Assembly (NCBI RefSeq): GCF_026898135.2
Contig: NZ_CP114035.2
Span: forward strand, 3,265,501-3,329,500
Length of the DNA: 64,000 nucleotides
Direction of reading: 5' to 3'
Source: Pseudomonas fortuita
GTDB taxonomy: Bacteria > Pseudomonadota > Gammaproteobacteria > Pseudomonadales > Pseudomonadaceae
Part shown: positions 28,128 to 37,365 of the stretch, one piece after another
How the letters are laid out: every line of letters begins with the position of its first letter
How positions within the stretch are numbered: position 1 is the first letter of the stretch
Program-made: the position numbers and the translations under genes
Notes under the pieces: generated by a model
Told to the model about the DNA's origin: nothing
Databases searched by the model: none
Seen by the model: only the letters and a program-made list of their open reading frames with translations

Positions 28128-28304
28128 TCAGATTTTTCTTCTGTTGGCGACCAGTACAAAGCCGACAACAGCGAAGGCCAATAACCAGCCGGCGGTTGAA
28201 ACAGGAATGATACTGTTTTGATTCACATACGAATCTGCCGCACGCGCAGCCCCACTCAGCAACACCAGCAAGAACATCGATTTGATAATCAGAGTCGTGC
28301 GCAT
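28128..28304 (-). CDS. Small membrane-anchored protein with PEP-CTERM-like tail
   Basis: A 58-residue ORF with an excellent ribosome-binding site (AGGAGG five bases before ATG 28304). It has a signal peptide (IIKSMFLLVLLSGAARA, residues 6-22), a ~13-residue polar segment DSYVNQNSIIPVS, one membrane helix TAGWLLAFAVVGFVLVA and a basic end NRRKI. The order proline/valine turn, Gly-Trp, helix, Arg-Arg-Lys resembles the C-terminal sorting tails of PEP-CTERM proteins, though the PEP motif itself is absent. It is the first gene behind the probable promoter of the export operon. Its function is unknown. Confidence 0.75.
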   Translation of the reverse strand: MRTTLIIKSMFLLVLLSGAARAADSYVNQNSIIPVSTAGWLLAFAVVGFVLVANRRKI

Positions 28305-28371
28305 ACGCCCCTCCTGAAATGAGGAAAATCAATTAGTTATTTGCACAGTATGGCGGGAGTTGTTTCGCTGT

Positions 28372-28407
28372 TGACTTGAGCTTATGGGCACAATGACACT
28401 ACGTCAA
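28372..28407 (-). promoter_or_regulatory. Candidate sigma-70 promoter of the export operon
   Basis: On the minus strand TTGACG (28407-28402) is followed after 17 bases by TAAGCT (28384-28379), predicting a transcript start near 28372 and a ~68-base leader before the microprotein ATG. The -35 is near consensus and the -10 is weak. Assigned by eye. Confidence 0.45.
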
Positions 28408-28416
28408 TGATCCGAC
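28403..28416 (+). promoter_or_regulatory. FleQ-like box overlapping the export promoter
   Basis: GTCAATGATCCGAC matches about 10 of 13 defined positions of the published FleQ consensus GTCaNTAAAtTGAC, with both GTC/GAC ends intact. It overlaps the -35 of the candidate promoter. FleQ with c-di-GMP controls biofilm matrix genes in Pseudomonas. Binding here is inferred. Confidence 0.4.
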
Positions 28417-28552
28417 ACCATAATAAAATTCAATGGGCGATGGCGGTATTCGTCAAAATACCGACATGCAAAAGATGCAAAGGCGGGCTGATGCGATGGC
28501 GGCTGCGTTTCACGGATGAGAACACAGGTAGGGCGTGCCCTGCCCCGTGGTT

Positions 28553-29095
28553 TTATTCGTCTGCGTGGTGAACCACGACCAGCAATTGCGCCGGCTGGGC
28601 ACCTACCGAGCGCAGTCGATGCGGTGTCTGGGCGTTGAAATGCAAGGCATCACCCTGCTCCAGCAGCACCCGTTCGTTCATGAAATCCACCTCCACCTGG
28701 CCGGCGTGCACGAACAGGAATTCCTCGCCTTGGTGTTCCTTGAACGTGGGGTCGCTGAACTCGGACGGCGGCTGGATCAGGAACGGCAACAGGCTGCGCT
28801 GCCCGACCTGGCTGGTCAGGGCTGCATAGCCAGGCCCTTGCCCGTCGCCTACCAGGGCCTGGCGTTCGCCGTGGCGCACCAGGCTGTAGCGGCTCGGGCC
28901 AGCCTGCTCTTCGGCGAACAACTCTTCGACATTCACGTTCAACGCCCGGGCCAGCTTTAGCGCGGCAGCAATCGAGGGTGTATTCAGGCCGCGCTCGACC
29001 TTGGACAGATAGCTTTTGGTCATGCCGGTCTTTTCGGCCAGCATTTCCAGGGTCATTCCCAGTTTCTTACGCAGCAGTTTCAATCGGATAGACAT
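28553..29095 (-). CDS. XRE-cupin transcriptional regulator
   Basis: The 180-residue protein joins an N-terminal helix-turn-helix (residues ~1-60: LKLLRKKLGMTLEMLAEKTG, then MTKSYLSKVERGLNTPS) with a C-terminal cupin sensor (around GEEFLFVHAGQVEVDFMNER and LHFNAQTPHRLRSVG). Such regulators often act on nearby catabolic or polyamine genes. It lies downstream of atoE on the same strand but behind a REP pair. A perfect 17-base palindrome 15 bases before its start suggests it represses itself. Confidence 0.88.
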   Translation of the reverse strand: MSIRLKLLRKKLGMTLEMLAEKTGMTKSYLSKVERGLNTPSIAAALKLARALNVNVEELFAEEQAGPSRYSLVRHGERQALVGDGQGPGYAALTSQVGQRSLLPFLIQPPSEFSDPTFKEHQGEEFLFVHAGQVEVDFMNERVLLEQGDALHFNAQTPHRLRSVGAQPAQLLVVVHHADE

Positions 29096-29110
29096 GTGAC
29101 GCGGGTTTCC

Positions 29111-29127
29111 CAGGCTGAGTCAGCCTG
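29111..29127. promoter_or_regulatory. Perfect 17-base palindrome, likely operator of the XRE-cupin gene
   Basis: CAGGCTGA-G-TCAGCCTG is a perfect palindrome lying 15 bases upstream of the XRE-cupin start codon, a position suited to autorepression. It is outside the REP repeat that follows. Confidence 0.5.
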
Positions 29128-29158
29128 ACCATGATACGTGGACTGCCGGCGAAATGCT

Positions 29159-29265
29159 GGGGCTGCTTTGCAGCCCATCGCGGGCAAGCCAGGTTCCACA
29201 CATACAGCGTCAGCCGGGCCTGTGGGAGCTGGCTTGCCGGCGATGGGCCGCACAGCGGCCCTGCC
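29159..29265. repeat. REP element pair
   Basis: Two inverted REP-type units (GGGGCTGCTTTGCAGCCCAT near 29159 and CTGTGGGAGCTGGCTTGCCG near 29220) lie directly after the atoE stop. The core is GTGGGAGCTGGCTTGCC, a variant of the more frequent GTGGGAGCGGG form. Confidence 0.8.
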
Positions 29266-29266
29266 T

Positions 29267-30685
29267 TCATGGCATCACAGGCGGTACGTATTGCAGCGTC
29301 GTACCCAGCGCCCACAGCAACACCAGCACCAACGGCACATGCACCAGCAACTGCACGAACGAGAAGCCGATCAGGTCACGCGCCTTGAGCCCCAGTACGC
29401 CCAGCAGCGGCAGCATGTAGAACGGGTTGATCAGGTTCGGCAAGGCTTCGGCAGCGTTATAGATCTGCACCGCCCAGCCCAGGTGGTACTGCAGGTCGTT
29501 GGCCACCAGCATCACGTACGGTGCTTCGATGATCCACTTGCCACCGCCCGAAGGGATGAAGAAGCCCAAAACGGCCGAGTACACTCCCATCAGCACGGCA
29601 TAGGTGTCGTGGGTGGCAATCTGGGTGAAAAACAGCGAAATATGGTGGGCCAGCGTCTGTTCATCGACGCCCTTCACCTGGGTGAGAATGGCAGCGATGG
29701 ACCCGTACAACGGGAACTGGATCAGCACACCCGTGGTGGTCGGTACGGCGCGCGCCACAGCGTCCAGAAAGCTGCGTGGGCGCCAGTGCAGCAAGGCGCC
29801 GAGCATGATGAACAACAGGTTGTAGGTGTTCAGCCCGGAGATCGCGGTAATCGCCGGCTTGGTGGCGAACTCCTGGTAGAGCCAACCAGCGGCCAGGGCC
29901 ACCAGCAGCAAGATCAGGATCGGGCTGTGCTCCAGCCACTCACCCGGGCGCGTGCGCTGCGGTGCAGGTGGCGCTGTGAAGCTGGGGTCGACGCCGCAGT
30001 CTTCGGCACTGCGCGCGCTGTTCGGGCCAGGGGCCGTGGCATAGGCGATTACCAGCGAGACCAGCACCAACGCCAACAGCATCACGCCGGACTGCCAGAG
30101 GAAGATGGTTTCAGTGAACGGGATTACCCCGGTAATCGACAGGATGGACGGTGGCAGGCTGGCCGGGTTGGCCTGCAGTTGCGCTGCCGACGATGACAAG
30201 CCCAGCGCCCACACTGCACCCAGGCCCAGGTAGGCGGCCGCGCCAGCGGCGCGGTAGTCCATCTTGAGTTCGGTGCGCCGCGCCAGGGCGCGTACCAGCA
30301 GGCCCCCGAACACCAGCGACAGGCCCCAGTTGAGCAAGGAAGCCAGCATCGAAATCAGGGCTACCCAGCACACTGCCGAGCGACCATTGCCGGGGATACG
30401 CGCCAGGCGATCAATCAGCCGCGCGGCCGGAGGCGAGCTGGCCACGACATAACCGCCAATGACCACGAAGGCCATCTGCATGGTAAACGGGATCAGGCTC
30501 CAGAAACCGTCACCAAAGGCCTTGGCAGTGTCGGTCGGTTTGGCGCCCATGGCCAGGGCACCGATACACACCAGCAGCACCGCCAGGGCGGCGAACACCC
30601 AGGAATCGGGGAACCAGCGTTCGGCCCAGTTGGAGCAGCGCAAGGCAAAGCGCGCAGAACGGCTGTCTTGGATTTCAGCGGCCAC
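29267..30685 (-). CDS. atoE: Short-chain fatty acid transporter, AtoE family
   Basis: The 472-residue integral membrane protein has about 12 hydrophobic segments and family sequence such as FGDGFWSLIPFTMQMAFVVI, LNWGLSLVFGGLLVRALARR and FFIPSGGGKWIIEAPYVM. AtoE proteins bring in acetoacetate or butyrate-type acids. I chose GTG 30685, which has AAGGA eight bases upstream, over a TTG start 42 bases earlier. It sits downstream of the CoA-transferase genes on the same strand, separated by a REP pair, so uptake and activation are genetically linked. Confidence 0.88.
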   Translation of the reverse strand: MAAEIQDSRSARFALRCSNWAERWFPDSWVFAALAVLLVCIGALAMGAKPTDTAKAFGDGFWSLIPFTMQMAFVVIGGYVVASSPPAARLIDRLARIPGNGRSAVCWVALISMLASLLNWGLSLVFGGLLVRALARRTELKMDYRAAGAAAYLGLGAVWALGLSSSAAQLQANPASLPPSILSITGVIPFTETIFLWQSGVMLLALVLVSLVIAYATAPGPNSARSAEDCGVDPSFTAPPAPQRTRPGEWLEHSPILILLLVALAAGWLYQEFATKPAITAISGLNTYNLLFIMLGALLHWRPRSFLDAVARAVPTTTGVLIQFPLYGSIAAILTQVKGVDEQTLAHHISLFFTQIATHDTYAVLMGVYSAVLGFFIPSGGGKWIIEAPYVMLVANDLQYHLGWAVQIYNAAEALPNLINPFYMLPLLGVLGLKARDLIGFSFVQLLVHVPLVLVLLWALGTTLQYVPPVMP

Positions 30686-30736
30686 AGTTGAATTCCTTTT
30701 ATTGGTTTTATCGGATAAATCAGCCAAAACACAAAA

Positions 30737-30839
30737 CCCCTGTAGGAGCAGCCTTGTGCTGCGAAGCGGCCAGTACAGACAAACATTACATGAATGCCTG
30801 CACTGGCCCCTTCGCAGCCCAAGGCTGCTCCTACAGGGG
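30737..30839. repeat. Inverted repeat (REP-like pair)
   Basis: CCCCTGTAGGAGCAGCCTTG at 30737 and CAAGGCTGCTCCTACAGGGG ending at 30839 are near-perfect inverted copies around a ~40-base spacer. This is the CTGTAGGAGC-type Pseudomonas repeat, between atoA and atoE. Confidence 0.85.
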
Positions 30840-30859
30840 AATGTATGAAGCCCGTTGAA

Positions 30860-31516
30860 TCAGAAGGTCATTTCCTTCACGTCATCCGGCACGATCAACT
30901 TGCCGGCGGTTTTCGCGATGATCTCTTCAACGCTTACCCCCGGCGCGGTTTCGCGCAGGATGAAGGCGCCGTCTTCGATTTCCAGGTAGGCCAGGTCGGT
31001 CAGCACCTTGCGGATGCAGCCGGCGCCGGTCAGCGGCAGGCTGCAGTGTGGCAGCAGTTTGGACTCACCGTCCTTGGAGGCATGGGTCATGGTGACGATG
31101 ATGTTCTCGGCGCCAGCCACCAGGTCCATTGCACCGCCCATGCCCTTCACCAGCTTGCCCGGGATCATCCACGAGGCGATGTTGCCTTGCACGTCGACCT
31201 CGAAGGCACCCAGCACGGTGAGGTCGACGTGGCCACCCCGGATCATGGCGAACGACTGTGCCGAATCGAAGATCGAGGCGCCGCGGCGGGCGGTGACGGT
31301 TTGCTTGCCGGCGTTGATCATGTCGGCATCGAGGGTGCTTTCGGTCGGGAATTCGCCCATGCCGAGCAGGCCGTTTTCTGATTGCAGCATCACATCCATA
31401 TCGGCGGGTACGTAGTTCGCTACCAGGGTAGGAATGCCAATGCCCAGGTTGACGTAGTAGCCGTCCTTCAGTTCACGTGCGACGCGTTGCGCCATCTGTT
31501 CGCGGGTCAGTGCCAT
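30860..31516 (-). CDS. atoA: 3-oxoacid CoA-transferase subunit B
   Basis: The 218-residue beta subunit contains QSENGLLGMG with Glu47, the residue that forms the glutamyl-CoA intermediate of family I CoA-transferases, and the N-terminal GYYVNLGIGIPTLVANY. With the alpha subunit encoded just upstream it moves CoA from succinyl- or acetyl-CoA to acetoacetate or another short acid. Neighbouring atoE supports a short-chain acid. It begins 35 bases after the alpha-subunit stop. Confidence 0.92.
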   Translation of the reverse strand: MALTREQMAQRVARELKDGYYVNLGIGIPTLVANYVPADMDVMLQSENGLLGMGEFPTESTLDADMINAGKQTVTARRGASIFDSAQSFAMIRGGHVDLTVLGAFEVDVQGNIASWMIPGKLVKGMGGAMDLVAGAENIIVTMTHASKDGESKLLPHCSLPLTGAGCIRKVLTDLAYLEIEDGAFILRETAPGVSVEEIIAKTAGKLIVPDDVKEMTF

Positions 31517-31551
31517 GGTCAGGGTCTCTTTGTTGTTCTGGTGGATGGCGC

Positions 31552-32250
31552 TCAGGCCTTGACGGTGCGCTTTTCGATGCGTTTTTCGAAGGTGCCGACG
31601 ATGACACGGTCCACATAGATGCCCGGGGTGTGAATTTCGCTGGGCAACAGCACGCCGGGTTCGACGATCTCTTCCACTTCGACCACAGTGATCTTGCCGG
31701 CGGTGGCCGCCAGCGGATTGAAGTTTTGCGCAGTATTGCGGTACACCACATTGCCGTAGTGGTCAGCCTTCCAGCCCTTGACGATGGCGAAGTCACCGGT
31801 AATGGCTTCTTCGAGGATGTACTTGCGGCCCTTGAACTCGCGCACTTCCTTGCCCTCTGCAACCGGGGTGCCGTAGCCGGTGGCGGTGTAGAACGCCGGG
31901 ATCCCGGCGCCGCCGGCACGCATCTTCTCAGCCAGGGTGCCCTGCGGGGTCAGCTCCACGTCCAGCTCACCACTGAGCAGCTGGCGTTCGAATTCGGCGT
32001 TCTCGCCCACATAGGAGGCAATCATCTTGCGAATCTGACGATCTTCCAGCAACACGCCCAGGCCAAAGCCGTCAACGCCGCAGTTGTTCGACACCACGGT
32101 CAAGCCTTTGACGCCGCGTCGCTTGATTTCGCTGATGAGGTTTTCCGGGATGCCGCACAGGCCAAAACCACCGGCCAGTACTGTCATGTTGTCGGTCAGG
32201 CCTTCAAGGGCCTGTTCATAGGTTGCAACGCGCTTGTCCAGTCCGGCCAT
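31552..32250 (-). CDS. atoD: 3-oxoacid CoA-transferase subunit A
   Basis: The 232-residue alpha subunit carries [18 protein letters not shown], the CoA-binding glycine motif of family I CoA-transferases, and [22 protein letters not shown] 32250 gives the usual [15 protein letters not shown] start and follows AAGGCGG; an earlier in-frame ATG would add a 34-residue unrelated tail. A LysR gene is divergent 140 bases away and probably controls the set. Confidence 0.92.
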   Translation of the reverse strand: MAGLDKRVATYEQALEGLTDNMTVLAGGFGLCGIPENLISEIKRRGVKGLTVVSNNCGVDGFGLGVLLEDRQIRKMIASYVGENAEFERQLLSGELDVELTPQGTLAEKMRAGGAGIPAFYTATGYGTPVAEGKEVREFKGRKYILEEAITGDFAIVKGWKADHYGNVVYRNTAQNFNPLAATAGKITVVEVEEIVEPGVLLPSEIHTPGIYVDRVIVGTFEKRIEKRTVKA

Positions 32251-32390
32251 GCTGATCCGCCTTTTGTAGTTGTAGAACCGACGAGGCTGTCGGTGAGCGT
32301 GTGCAGACATCTTCACCGCACGCGACTGATTTGTTAATTTTGTTTTCGTCATCGATTGATAACTTTTACAAAACAGACAATAGGCCTGTC

Positions 32391-33296
32391 ATGAACGTCA
32401 AGCAACTGCGTGCCTTTGTCGCCGTGGCCAAGTACCAGAGCTTTGCCCAGGCCGGGGAACACCTGCATATCTCGCAACCCGCCCTGAGCCTGACCATCAA
32501 GGCCCTGGAAGAGAACCTCGGCGGCGCCCTGCTCAGCCGCACCACGCGCAGCGTCAGCCTGACCGCCGAGGGCGAAGTGTTGCTGCCGCTGGCGCGGCGC
32601 CTGCTGGCAGACTGGGACGACACGGAAGAGATGCTGCGCCAACGCTTCACCTTGCAACTGGGCCGTGTGTCGGTGGCGGCCATGCCGGCCTTCGCCGGCA
32701 ACCTGCTGCCCCACTCGCTCAAGGTATTTCGCCAGTGCTACCCCAAGGTCAATGTCACGGTGCATGACGTGATCAACGAACAGGTGCTGGAACTGGTACG
32801 CCATCGCCGCGTCGAATTGGGCATCGGCTTCGAGCCGGACAACATCGACGGGCTGGACTTCCACCCGTTGTACCTGGACCGCTTTGTCGCGGTGGTACCC
32901 GCAGACTCGCCTTTGGCGCTGCTGCCACAGGTCAGTTGGGCACAGCTGATGGCCGAGGACTTCGTGGCGCTGCAACGCCCTTCGGCGGTACGCCTGCTGA
33001 TGGAGCAGAATGTGGCCGCCCACCACGGCAAACTGGCCGTGGCTTTCGAGAGCCACCAACTGGCAACCATCGGCCGGATGGTCGCCAGCGGCCTGGGGGT
33101 CAGTGCCGTACCGGCGCTGTGCATCAACCAGATGCAGGAACTCGGCGCCCGCTGCGTCACCCTGGTGGAGCCCACGGTCGAGCGGCGCATCGGCGTGATT
33201 GCCCTCAGCGAACACAAGCTTTCCACTGCAGCGCAAGCGCTGCTTGAGGTTGTGCTTTCCAATACCCGCATCCGGGAGGTGACATGCGTTACGTGA
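32391..33296 (+). CDS. LysR-family transcriptional regulator, divergent from atoD
   Basis: The 301-residue protein begins MNVKQLRAFVAVAKYQSFAQ with the LysR winged helix-turn-helix (to about residue 60) and has a typical substrate-binding domain. It is divergent from the CoA-transferase operon and its last 13 bases overlap the aldo/keto reductase start, so it is likely to control one or both. The inducer is not evident. Confidence 0.87.
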   Translation: MNVKQLRAFVAVAKYQSFAQAGEHLHISQPALSLTIKALEENLGGALLSRTTRSVSLTAEGEVLLPLARRLLADWDDTEEMLRQRFTLQLGRVSVAAMPAFAGNLLPHSLKVFRQCYPKVNVTVHDVINEQVLELVRHRRVELGIGFEPDNIDGLDFHPLYLDRFVAVVPADSPLALLPQVSWAQLMAEDFVALQRPSAVRLLMEQNVAAHHGKLAVAFESHQLATIGRMVASGLGVSAVPALCINQMQELGARCVTLVEPTVERRIGVIALSEHKLSTAAQALLEVVLSNTRIREVTCVT

Positions 33297-34105
33297 AACT
33301 GGCAGGTTCGAGCGTTCCGGCCATCGGCCAGGGCACTTGGTACATGGGCGAGGACCCTGGCCGCAAAGCCGCCGAGGTGGCGGCGTTGCAACAGGGCATT
33401 GAGTTGGGCCTGAGCCTGATCGACACCGCTGAGATGTACGCCGAAGGTGGGGCGGAAGACGTGGTTGGCCAAGCCATTGCCGGGCGCCGCGACCAAGTGT
33501 TTCTGGTCAGCAAGGTGTACCCGCACAATGCCGGCCGACGCAGTATGGCGGCCGCCTGCGAGCGCAGCCTCACACGCCTGGGTACCGACTGCATCGACCT
33601 GTACCTGCTGCACTGGCGTGGCCAGCACCCGCTGGAAGAAACCGTCGAAGCCTTCGAGCATTTGCGCGAACAAGGCAAGATCAAGCGCTGGGGCGTGTCC
33701 AACTTCGACCTCGACGACCTGCGCGAACTGCACAACCCTGACTGCGCCACCAACCAGGTGCTGTACAACCCGGCTCAGCGTGGCATCGAGTTCGACTTGC
33801 TGCCGTGGTGCGAAAAGCGCGCGTTGCCGACCATGGCCTACTGCCCGCTGGCCCAGGCCGGGCGCTTGCTGCAGCACCCGGTGCTGGCAGAAATCGCCGA
33901 GCGCCATGGCGCCACGCCAGCCCAGGTCAGCCTGGCCTGGGTGACCCGTAATGACGGAGTGATCGCCATCCCCAAGGCCGTGGCGCCCGAGCATGTGCGG
34001 CTGAATGCAGCCGCAGGTGCGCTGACCTTGAACAGCGAAGACCTTCGGGCAATCGACCGGGCGTTCCCGGCACCGACGCGCAAGCAGCGGTTGGCGATGG
34101 TGTAA
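33284..34105 (+). CDS. Aldo/keto reductase
   Basis: The 273-residue protein has the AKR catalytic residues in order: SLIDTAEMYAEGGAED (Asp, Tyr), FLVSKVYPHNAG (Lys) and DLYLLHWRGQHPLEE (His), with C-terminal VIAIPKAVAPEHV for NADPH binding. It reduces an aldehyde or ketone. Its GGAGGTG ribosome-binding site lies within the end of the LysR gene, so the two are co-transcribed. Confidence 0.88.
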   Translation: MRYVKLAGSSVPAIGQGTWYMGEDPGRKAAEVAALQQGIELGLSLIDTAEMYAEGGAEDVVGQAIAGRRDQVFLVSKVYPHNAGRRSMAAACERSLTRLGTDCIDLYLLHWRGQHPLEETVEAFEHLREQGKIKRWGVSNFDLDDLRELHNPDCATNQVLYNPAQRGIEFDLLPWCEKRALPTMAYCPLAQAGRLLQHPVLAEIAERHGATPAQVSLAWVTRNDGVIAIPKAVAPEHVRLNAAAGALTLNSEDLRAIDRAFPAPTRKQRLAMV

Positions 34106-34157
34106 CTGGCGAGCGGTGAATCGTCTTTATCTTGCCAATCTGAAAGCGTGAGCGGCC

Positions 34158-34247
34158 CCTGTGGGAGCGGGTTTACCCGCGAAGAAGGCAACACGGTGGA
34201 TGGCACGGGCTTCGCCCGTGTTCGCGGGTGAACCCGCTCCCACAAGG
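34158..34247. repeat. REP element pair
   Basis: CCTGTGGGAGCGGGTTTACC at 34158 and the inverted GGTGAACCCGCTCCCACAAG ending near 34247 flank GGCACGGGCTTCGCCCGTG. P. putida-type REP between the convergent aldo/keto reductase and dnaE2 genes. Confidence 0.87.
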
Positions 34248-34284
34248 AATACGCGAGCATCACGGCTTTTGGTAGGGCCGGGGG

Positions 34285-37200
34285 TTAGTGGAAATCCCGG
34301 CTGCGCACATCCAGCCCTTGCAGCAACGGGGTCACATCCTCCAGCCGCCGTGCTATCAGGTGCCGCACGCCGTTCTCCTGCTCCAGCCGCCCACTCACCT
34401 TGAGCAGCTGCGCCCCCACCAGCGCCCGCCGCTGCCGTTCGGCAATGTCCCGCCACACCACCACGTTGACCATCCCGTGCTCGTCTTCCAGGGTGACGAA
34501 GGTCACTCCGCTGGCTGTCTGGGGCCGTTGCCGCCCCACCACCAACCCGGCCACGGCAATGTTGTCGCCATGCTCGACACCCTGCAGCTCGCTGGAGCTG
34601 CGACACCCCAGCGCCCTCAGGCGTGAGCGCAACAGTGCCAGCGGATGCGGCCCCAGCGTTGTGCCCAGCGCCTGGTAATCGGCCATCAGGTCTTCGCCTA
34701 CGGTGGGCACAGGCAAGTCCACTGGCGTTTCAGGCACCGCTTGCACATCAGTGAACAGCGGCAGCTGCGGCTGCACCGCCGCCACCTGCCAGCGTGCCTG
34801 GTGACGATCGCTGGCCAAGGCTCGCAGCGCCCCGCCATCGGCCAGCCGGGCTCGGGCCCGTGCGTCGAGCCCGGCACGCAGGCACAGGTCCTCGACATCG
34901 CGCCATGGCCGTTGAGCCCTCGCCTGCTCCAGCCGCCTGGCATCAGCCTCAGCCAACCCGCGCACCAGGCGCAAACCCATGCGAATGGCCAATGTGCCTT
35001 GAGCATCAGGCTCGAGGGTACAGTCCCATTCGCTGTGGCAGACATCTACCGGCCGCACCTCGATACCCTGGCGCCGGGCCTCTTGCAGCAACTGGTCAGG
35101 GCTATAGAAGCCCATGGGCCAGCTGTTGACCAGCGCGCAGGTGAAGATCGCCGGTTCATGGCACTTCAGCCAACTGCTGGCATAACACAGCAAGGCAAAG
35201 CTGGCCGCGTGCGACTCCGGGAAGCCATAGCTGCCAAAACCCTTGATCTGCTCGAAAATGCGTTCGGCAAACGCCAGTTCGTATCCATTGCGCAGCATGC
35301 CTCGCACCAGCCGCTCGCGGTGCGGGTCCAGGCCCCCGTGGCGTTTCCAGGCCGCCATGCTGCGCCGAAGCTGGTCGGCCTCGCCCGGTGTGTAGTCGGC
35401 GGCAACCATGGCCAGCTCCATTACCTGCTCCTGGAACAGCGGCACGCCCAAGGTCCGCTCAAAGACTTCCTTGAGCTGCGGTGAGGGATAAGTGACGGGC
35501 TCCTGCTTCAGCCGCCGGCGCAGGTACGGGTGCACCATGTCACCCTGGATCGGCCCAGGGCGCACAATCGCCACTTCGATGACCAGGTCATAGAAGGTCT
35601 TGGGCTGCAGCCGAGGCAGCATGGCCATTTGCGCACGCGACTCGATCTGGAACACCCCCATGGTCTCGGCACGGCTGATCATCGCGTAGGTGGCCGGGTC
35701 TTCGCTGGGGATGGTGGCAAGGGTCAGGTGCTGGCCCCGATGGCGCTGCAGCAAGTCGAAGCAGCGGCGCAAGGCACTGAGCATGCCCAGCGCCAGCACA
35801 TCGACCTTGAGCAGGCCGACCATGTCCAGGTCGTCCTTGTCCCACTGGATGACCGTGCGCTCCGCCATCGCGGCATTCTCCACCGGCACCAGCTGGTCGA
35901 GCGGTTGCTGGGAGATGACAAAGCCGCCCGGGTGCTGCGACAGGTGCCGGGGGAAGCCGATCAGCTCGCCCGCCAGCACCAGTACCCGCCGCAGTGAAGG
36001 GCTGCTGGCCTCAAAGCCGGCTTCGGCCAAGCGCTGGTCATCGGGAATACGGTCGCTCCAGCGACCACAGCATTTTGCCAAGGCATCCACCTGGTCCACC
36101 GGCAAACCCAATACCCGCGCCACATCGCGCACAGCCCCGGCGGCGTGGTAGGTGTTGACCACCGCCGTCAGCGCCGCACGATGCCGGCCATAGCGTCGAA
36201 ACACATACTGGATCACTTCTTCGCGCCGATCGTGCTCGAAGTCCACGTCAATATCCGGCGGCTCGTTGCGTTCACGCGACAGGAAGCGCTCGAACAGCAG
36301 GCGATGCTGCAGGGGGTCGAGCTCGGTAATGCCCAGCACGAAACACACCACCGAATTGGCCGCCGAGCCGCGGCCCTGACACAGAATGCCTTGGCTGCGG
36401 GCGAAGGCGACAATGTCATGCACGGTCAGAAAGTAGCTTTCGTAACCGAGTTCCTCGATCAGCGCCAACTCCGTGGCGAGCACTTCGCGCACCTTGTCAC
36501 CCGGCCCGTCTGGCCAGCGTAACGGCAACCCCTGTTCGCACAGTTCACGCAACCAGCCTGCCGGGGTATGGCCCTGGGGCACCAGTTCGCGCGGGTACTG
36601 GTATTGCAGCTGGCTCAGGTCAAACTGGCAGCGCCCGGCAATGGCCAGGGTCTCGGCCAGCAGGTCGGCAGGATAGAGTTCGCCCAGCTGTGCCTGGCTG
36701 CGCAGGTGCCGCTCGCCATTGGCAAACAGAAAACGCCCGGCCTCGGCTACCTGGCAATGCTGGCGGATGGCAGTCATGCAATCCTGCAAGGCACGCCGAC
36801 CGCGCACATGCATGTGCACATCGCCACAGGCCACGGCGCGGATACCCAGTTCAGCGGCCAGGCCACGCAAGTGCTGCAGACGCTGGGTATCGTCACTGCC
36901 TCGATGCAGGTGCACCGCCAGCCACAAGCGCTCGCTGAACACACTGCGTAACCACTCCCCGGTGGCCATATCGGCGCAGTCATCGGCCACCCATAGCGCC
37001 AGCAAGCCTTGATGGTGCTGCTGCAGGTCGTCGCGAAACAGCTGGTACTCGCCCTTTTGCGCCCGCCGCCGGGCCCGGGTGATCAACGCGCACAAGCTCT
37101 GGTAACCGGCCAGGTTCTCGACCAGCAGCACCAGCTTGGGGCCTTCTTGCAGCCGCACCTCACTGCCTACGATCAGCCGCAGCTGATGGGCCTTGGCGGC

Positions 37201-37365
37201 CTGCCAGGCCCTGACGATGCCGGCCAGGGTGCACTCGTCAGTGACAGCCAGGGCCTGGTAGCCTTGTTCGCGTGCACGCCTGAACAGCTCGTCAGCGCTC
37301 GACGCCCCGCGCTGGAAGCTGAAGTTGGACAAGCAATGCAACTCGGCATAACCCGGCGTGCTCAT
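34285..37365 (-). CDS. dnaE2: Error-prone DNA polymerase III alpha-like subunit
   Basis: The 1026-residue polymerase has an N-terminal PHP domain ([17 protein letters not shown]), the C-family catalytic aspartates in [17 protein letters not shown], further palm/finger motifs such as [18 protein letters not shown], and a C-terminal OB-fold ([14 protein letters not shown] to VNVVVWRD). It lacks the extended C-terminus of DnaE1. DnaE2 performs damage-induced mutagenic synthesis together with ImuA and ImuB. ATG 37365 overlaps the imuB stop (ATGA), giving a lexA2-imuA-imuB-dnaE2 operon. Confidence 0.95.
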   Translation of the reverse strand: MSTPGYAELHCLSNFSFQRGASSADELFRRAREQGYQALAVTDECTLAGIVRAWQAAKAHQLRLIVGSEVRLQEGPKLVLLVENLAGYQSLCALITRARRRAQKGEYQLFRDDLQQHHQGLLALWVADDCADMATGEWLRSVFSERLWLAVHLHRGSDDTQRLQHLRGLAAELGIRAVACGDVHMHVRGRRALQDCMTAIRQHCQVAEAGRFLFANGERHLRSQAQLGELYPADLLAETLAIAGRCQFDLSQLQYQYPRELVPQGHTPAGWLRELCEQGLPLRWPDGPGDKVREVLATELALIEELGYESYFLTVHDIVAFARSQGILCQGRGSAANSVVCFVLGITELDPLQHRLLFERFLSRERNEPPDIDVDFEHDRREEVIQYVFRRYGRHRAALTAVVNTYHAAGAVRDVARVLGLPVDQVDALAKCCGRWSDRIPDDQRLAEAGFEASSPSLRRVLVLAGELIGFPRHLSQHPGGFVISQQPLDQLVPVENAAMAERTVIQWDKDDLDMVGLLKVDVLALGMLSALRRCFDLLQRHRGQHLTLATIPSEDPATYAMISRAETMGVFQIESRAQMAMLPRLQPKTFYDLVIEVAIVRPGPIQGDMVHPYLRRRLKQEPVTYPSPQLKEVFERTLGVPLFQEQVMELAMVAADYTPGEADQLRRSMAAWKRHGGLDPHRERLVRGMLRNGYELAFAERIFEQIKGFGSYGFPESHAASFALLCYASSWLKCHEPAIFTCALVNSWPMGFYSPDQLLQEARRQGIEVRPVDVCHSEWDCTLEPDAQGTLAIRMGLRLVRGLAEADARRLEQARAQRPWRDVEDLCLRAGLDARARARLADGGALRALASDRHQARWQVAAVQPQLPLFTDVQAVPETPVDLPVPTVGEDLMADYQALGTTLGPHPLALLRSRLRALGCRSSSELQGVEHGDNIAVAGLVVGRQRPQTASGVTFVTLEDEHGMVNVVVWRDIAERQRRALVGAQLLKVSGRLEQENGVRHLIARRLEDVTPLLQGLDVRSRDFH

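Noticed and set aside
27859..28332. 157-codon minus-strand ORF over the microprotein region
   Set aside because: It reads the 58-residue gene out of frame and lacks a ribosome-binding site, whereas the 58-codon frame has AGGAGG and signal/helix structure.
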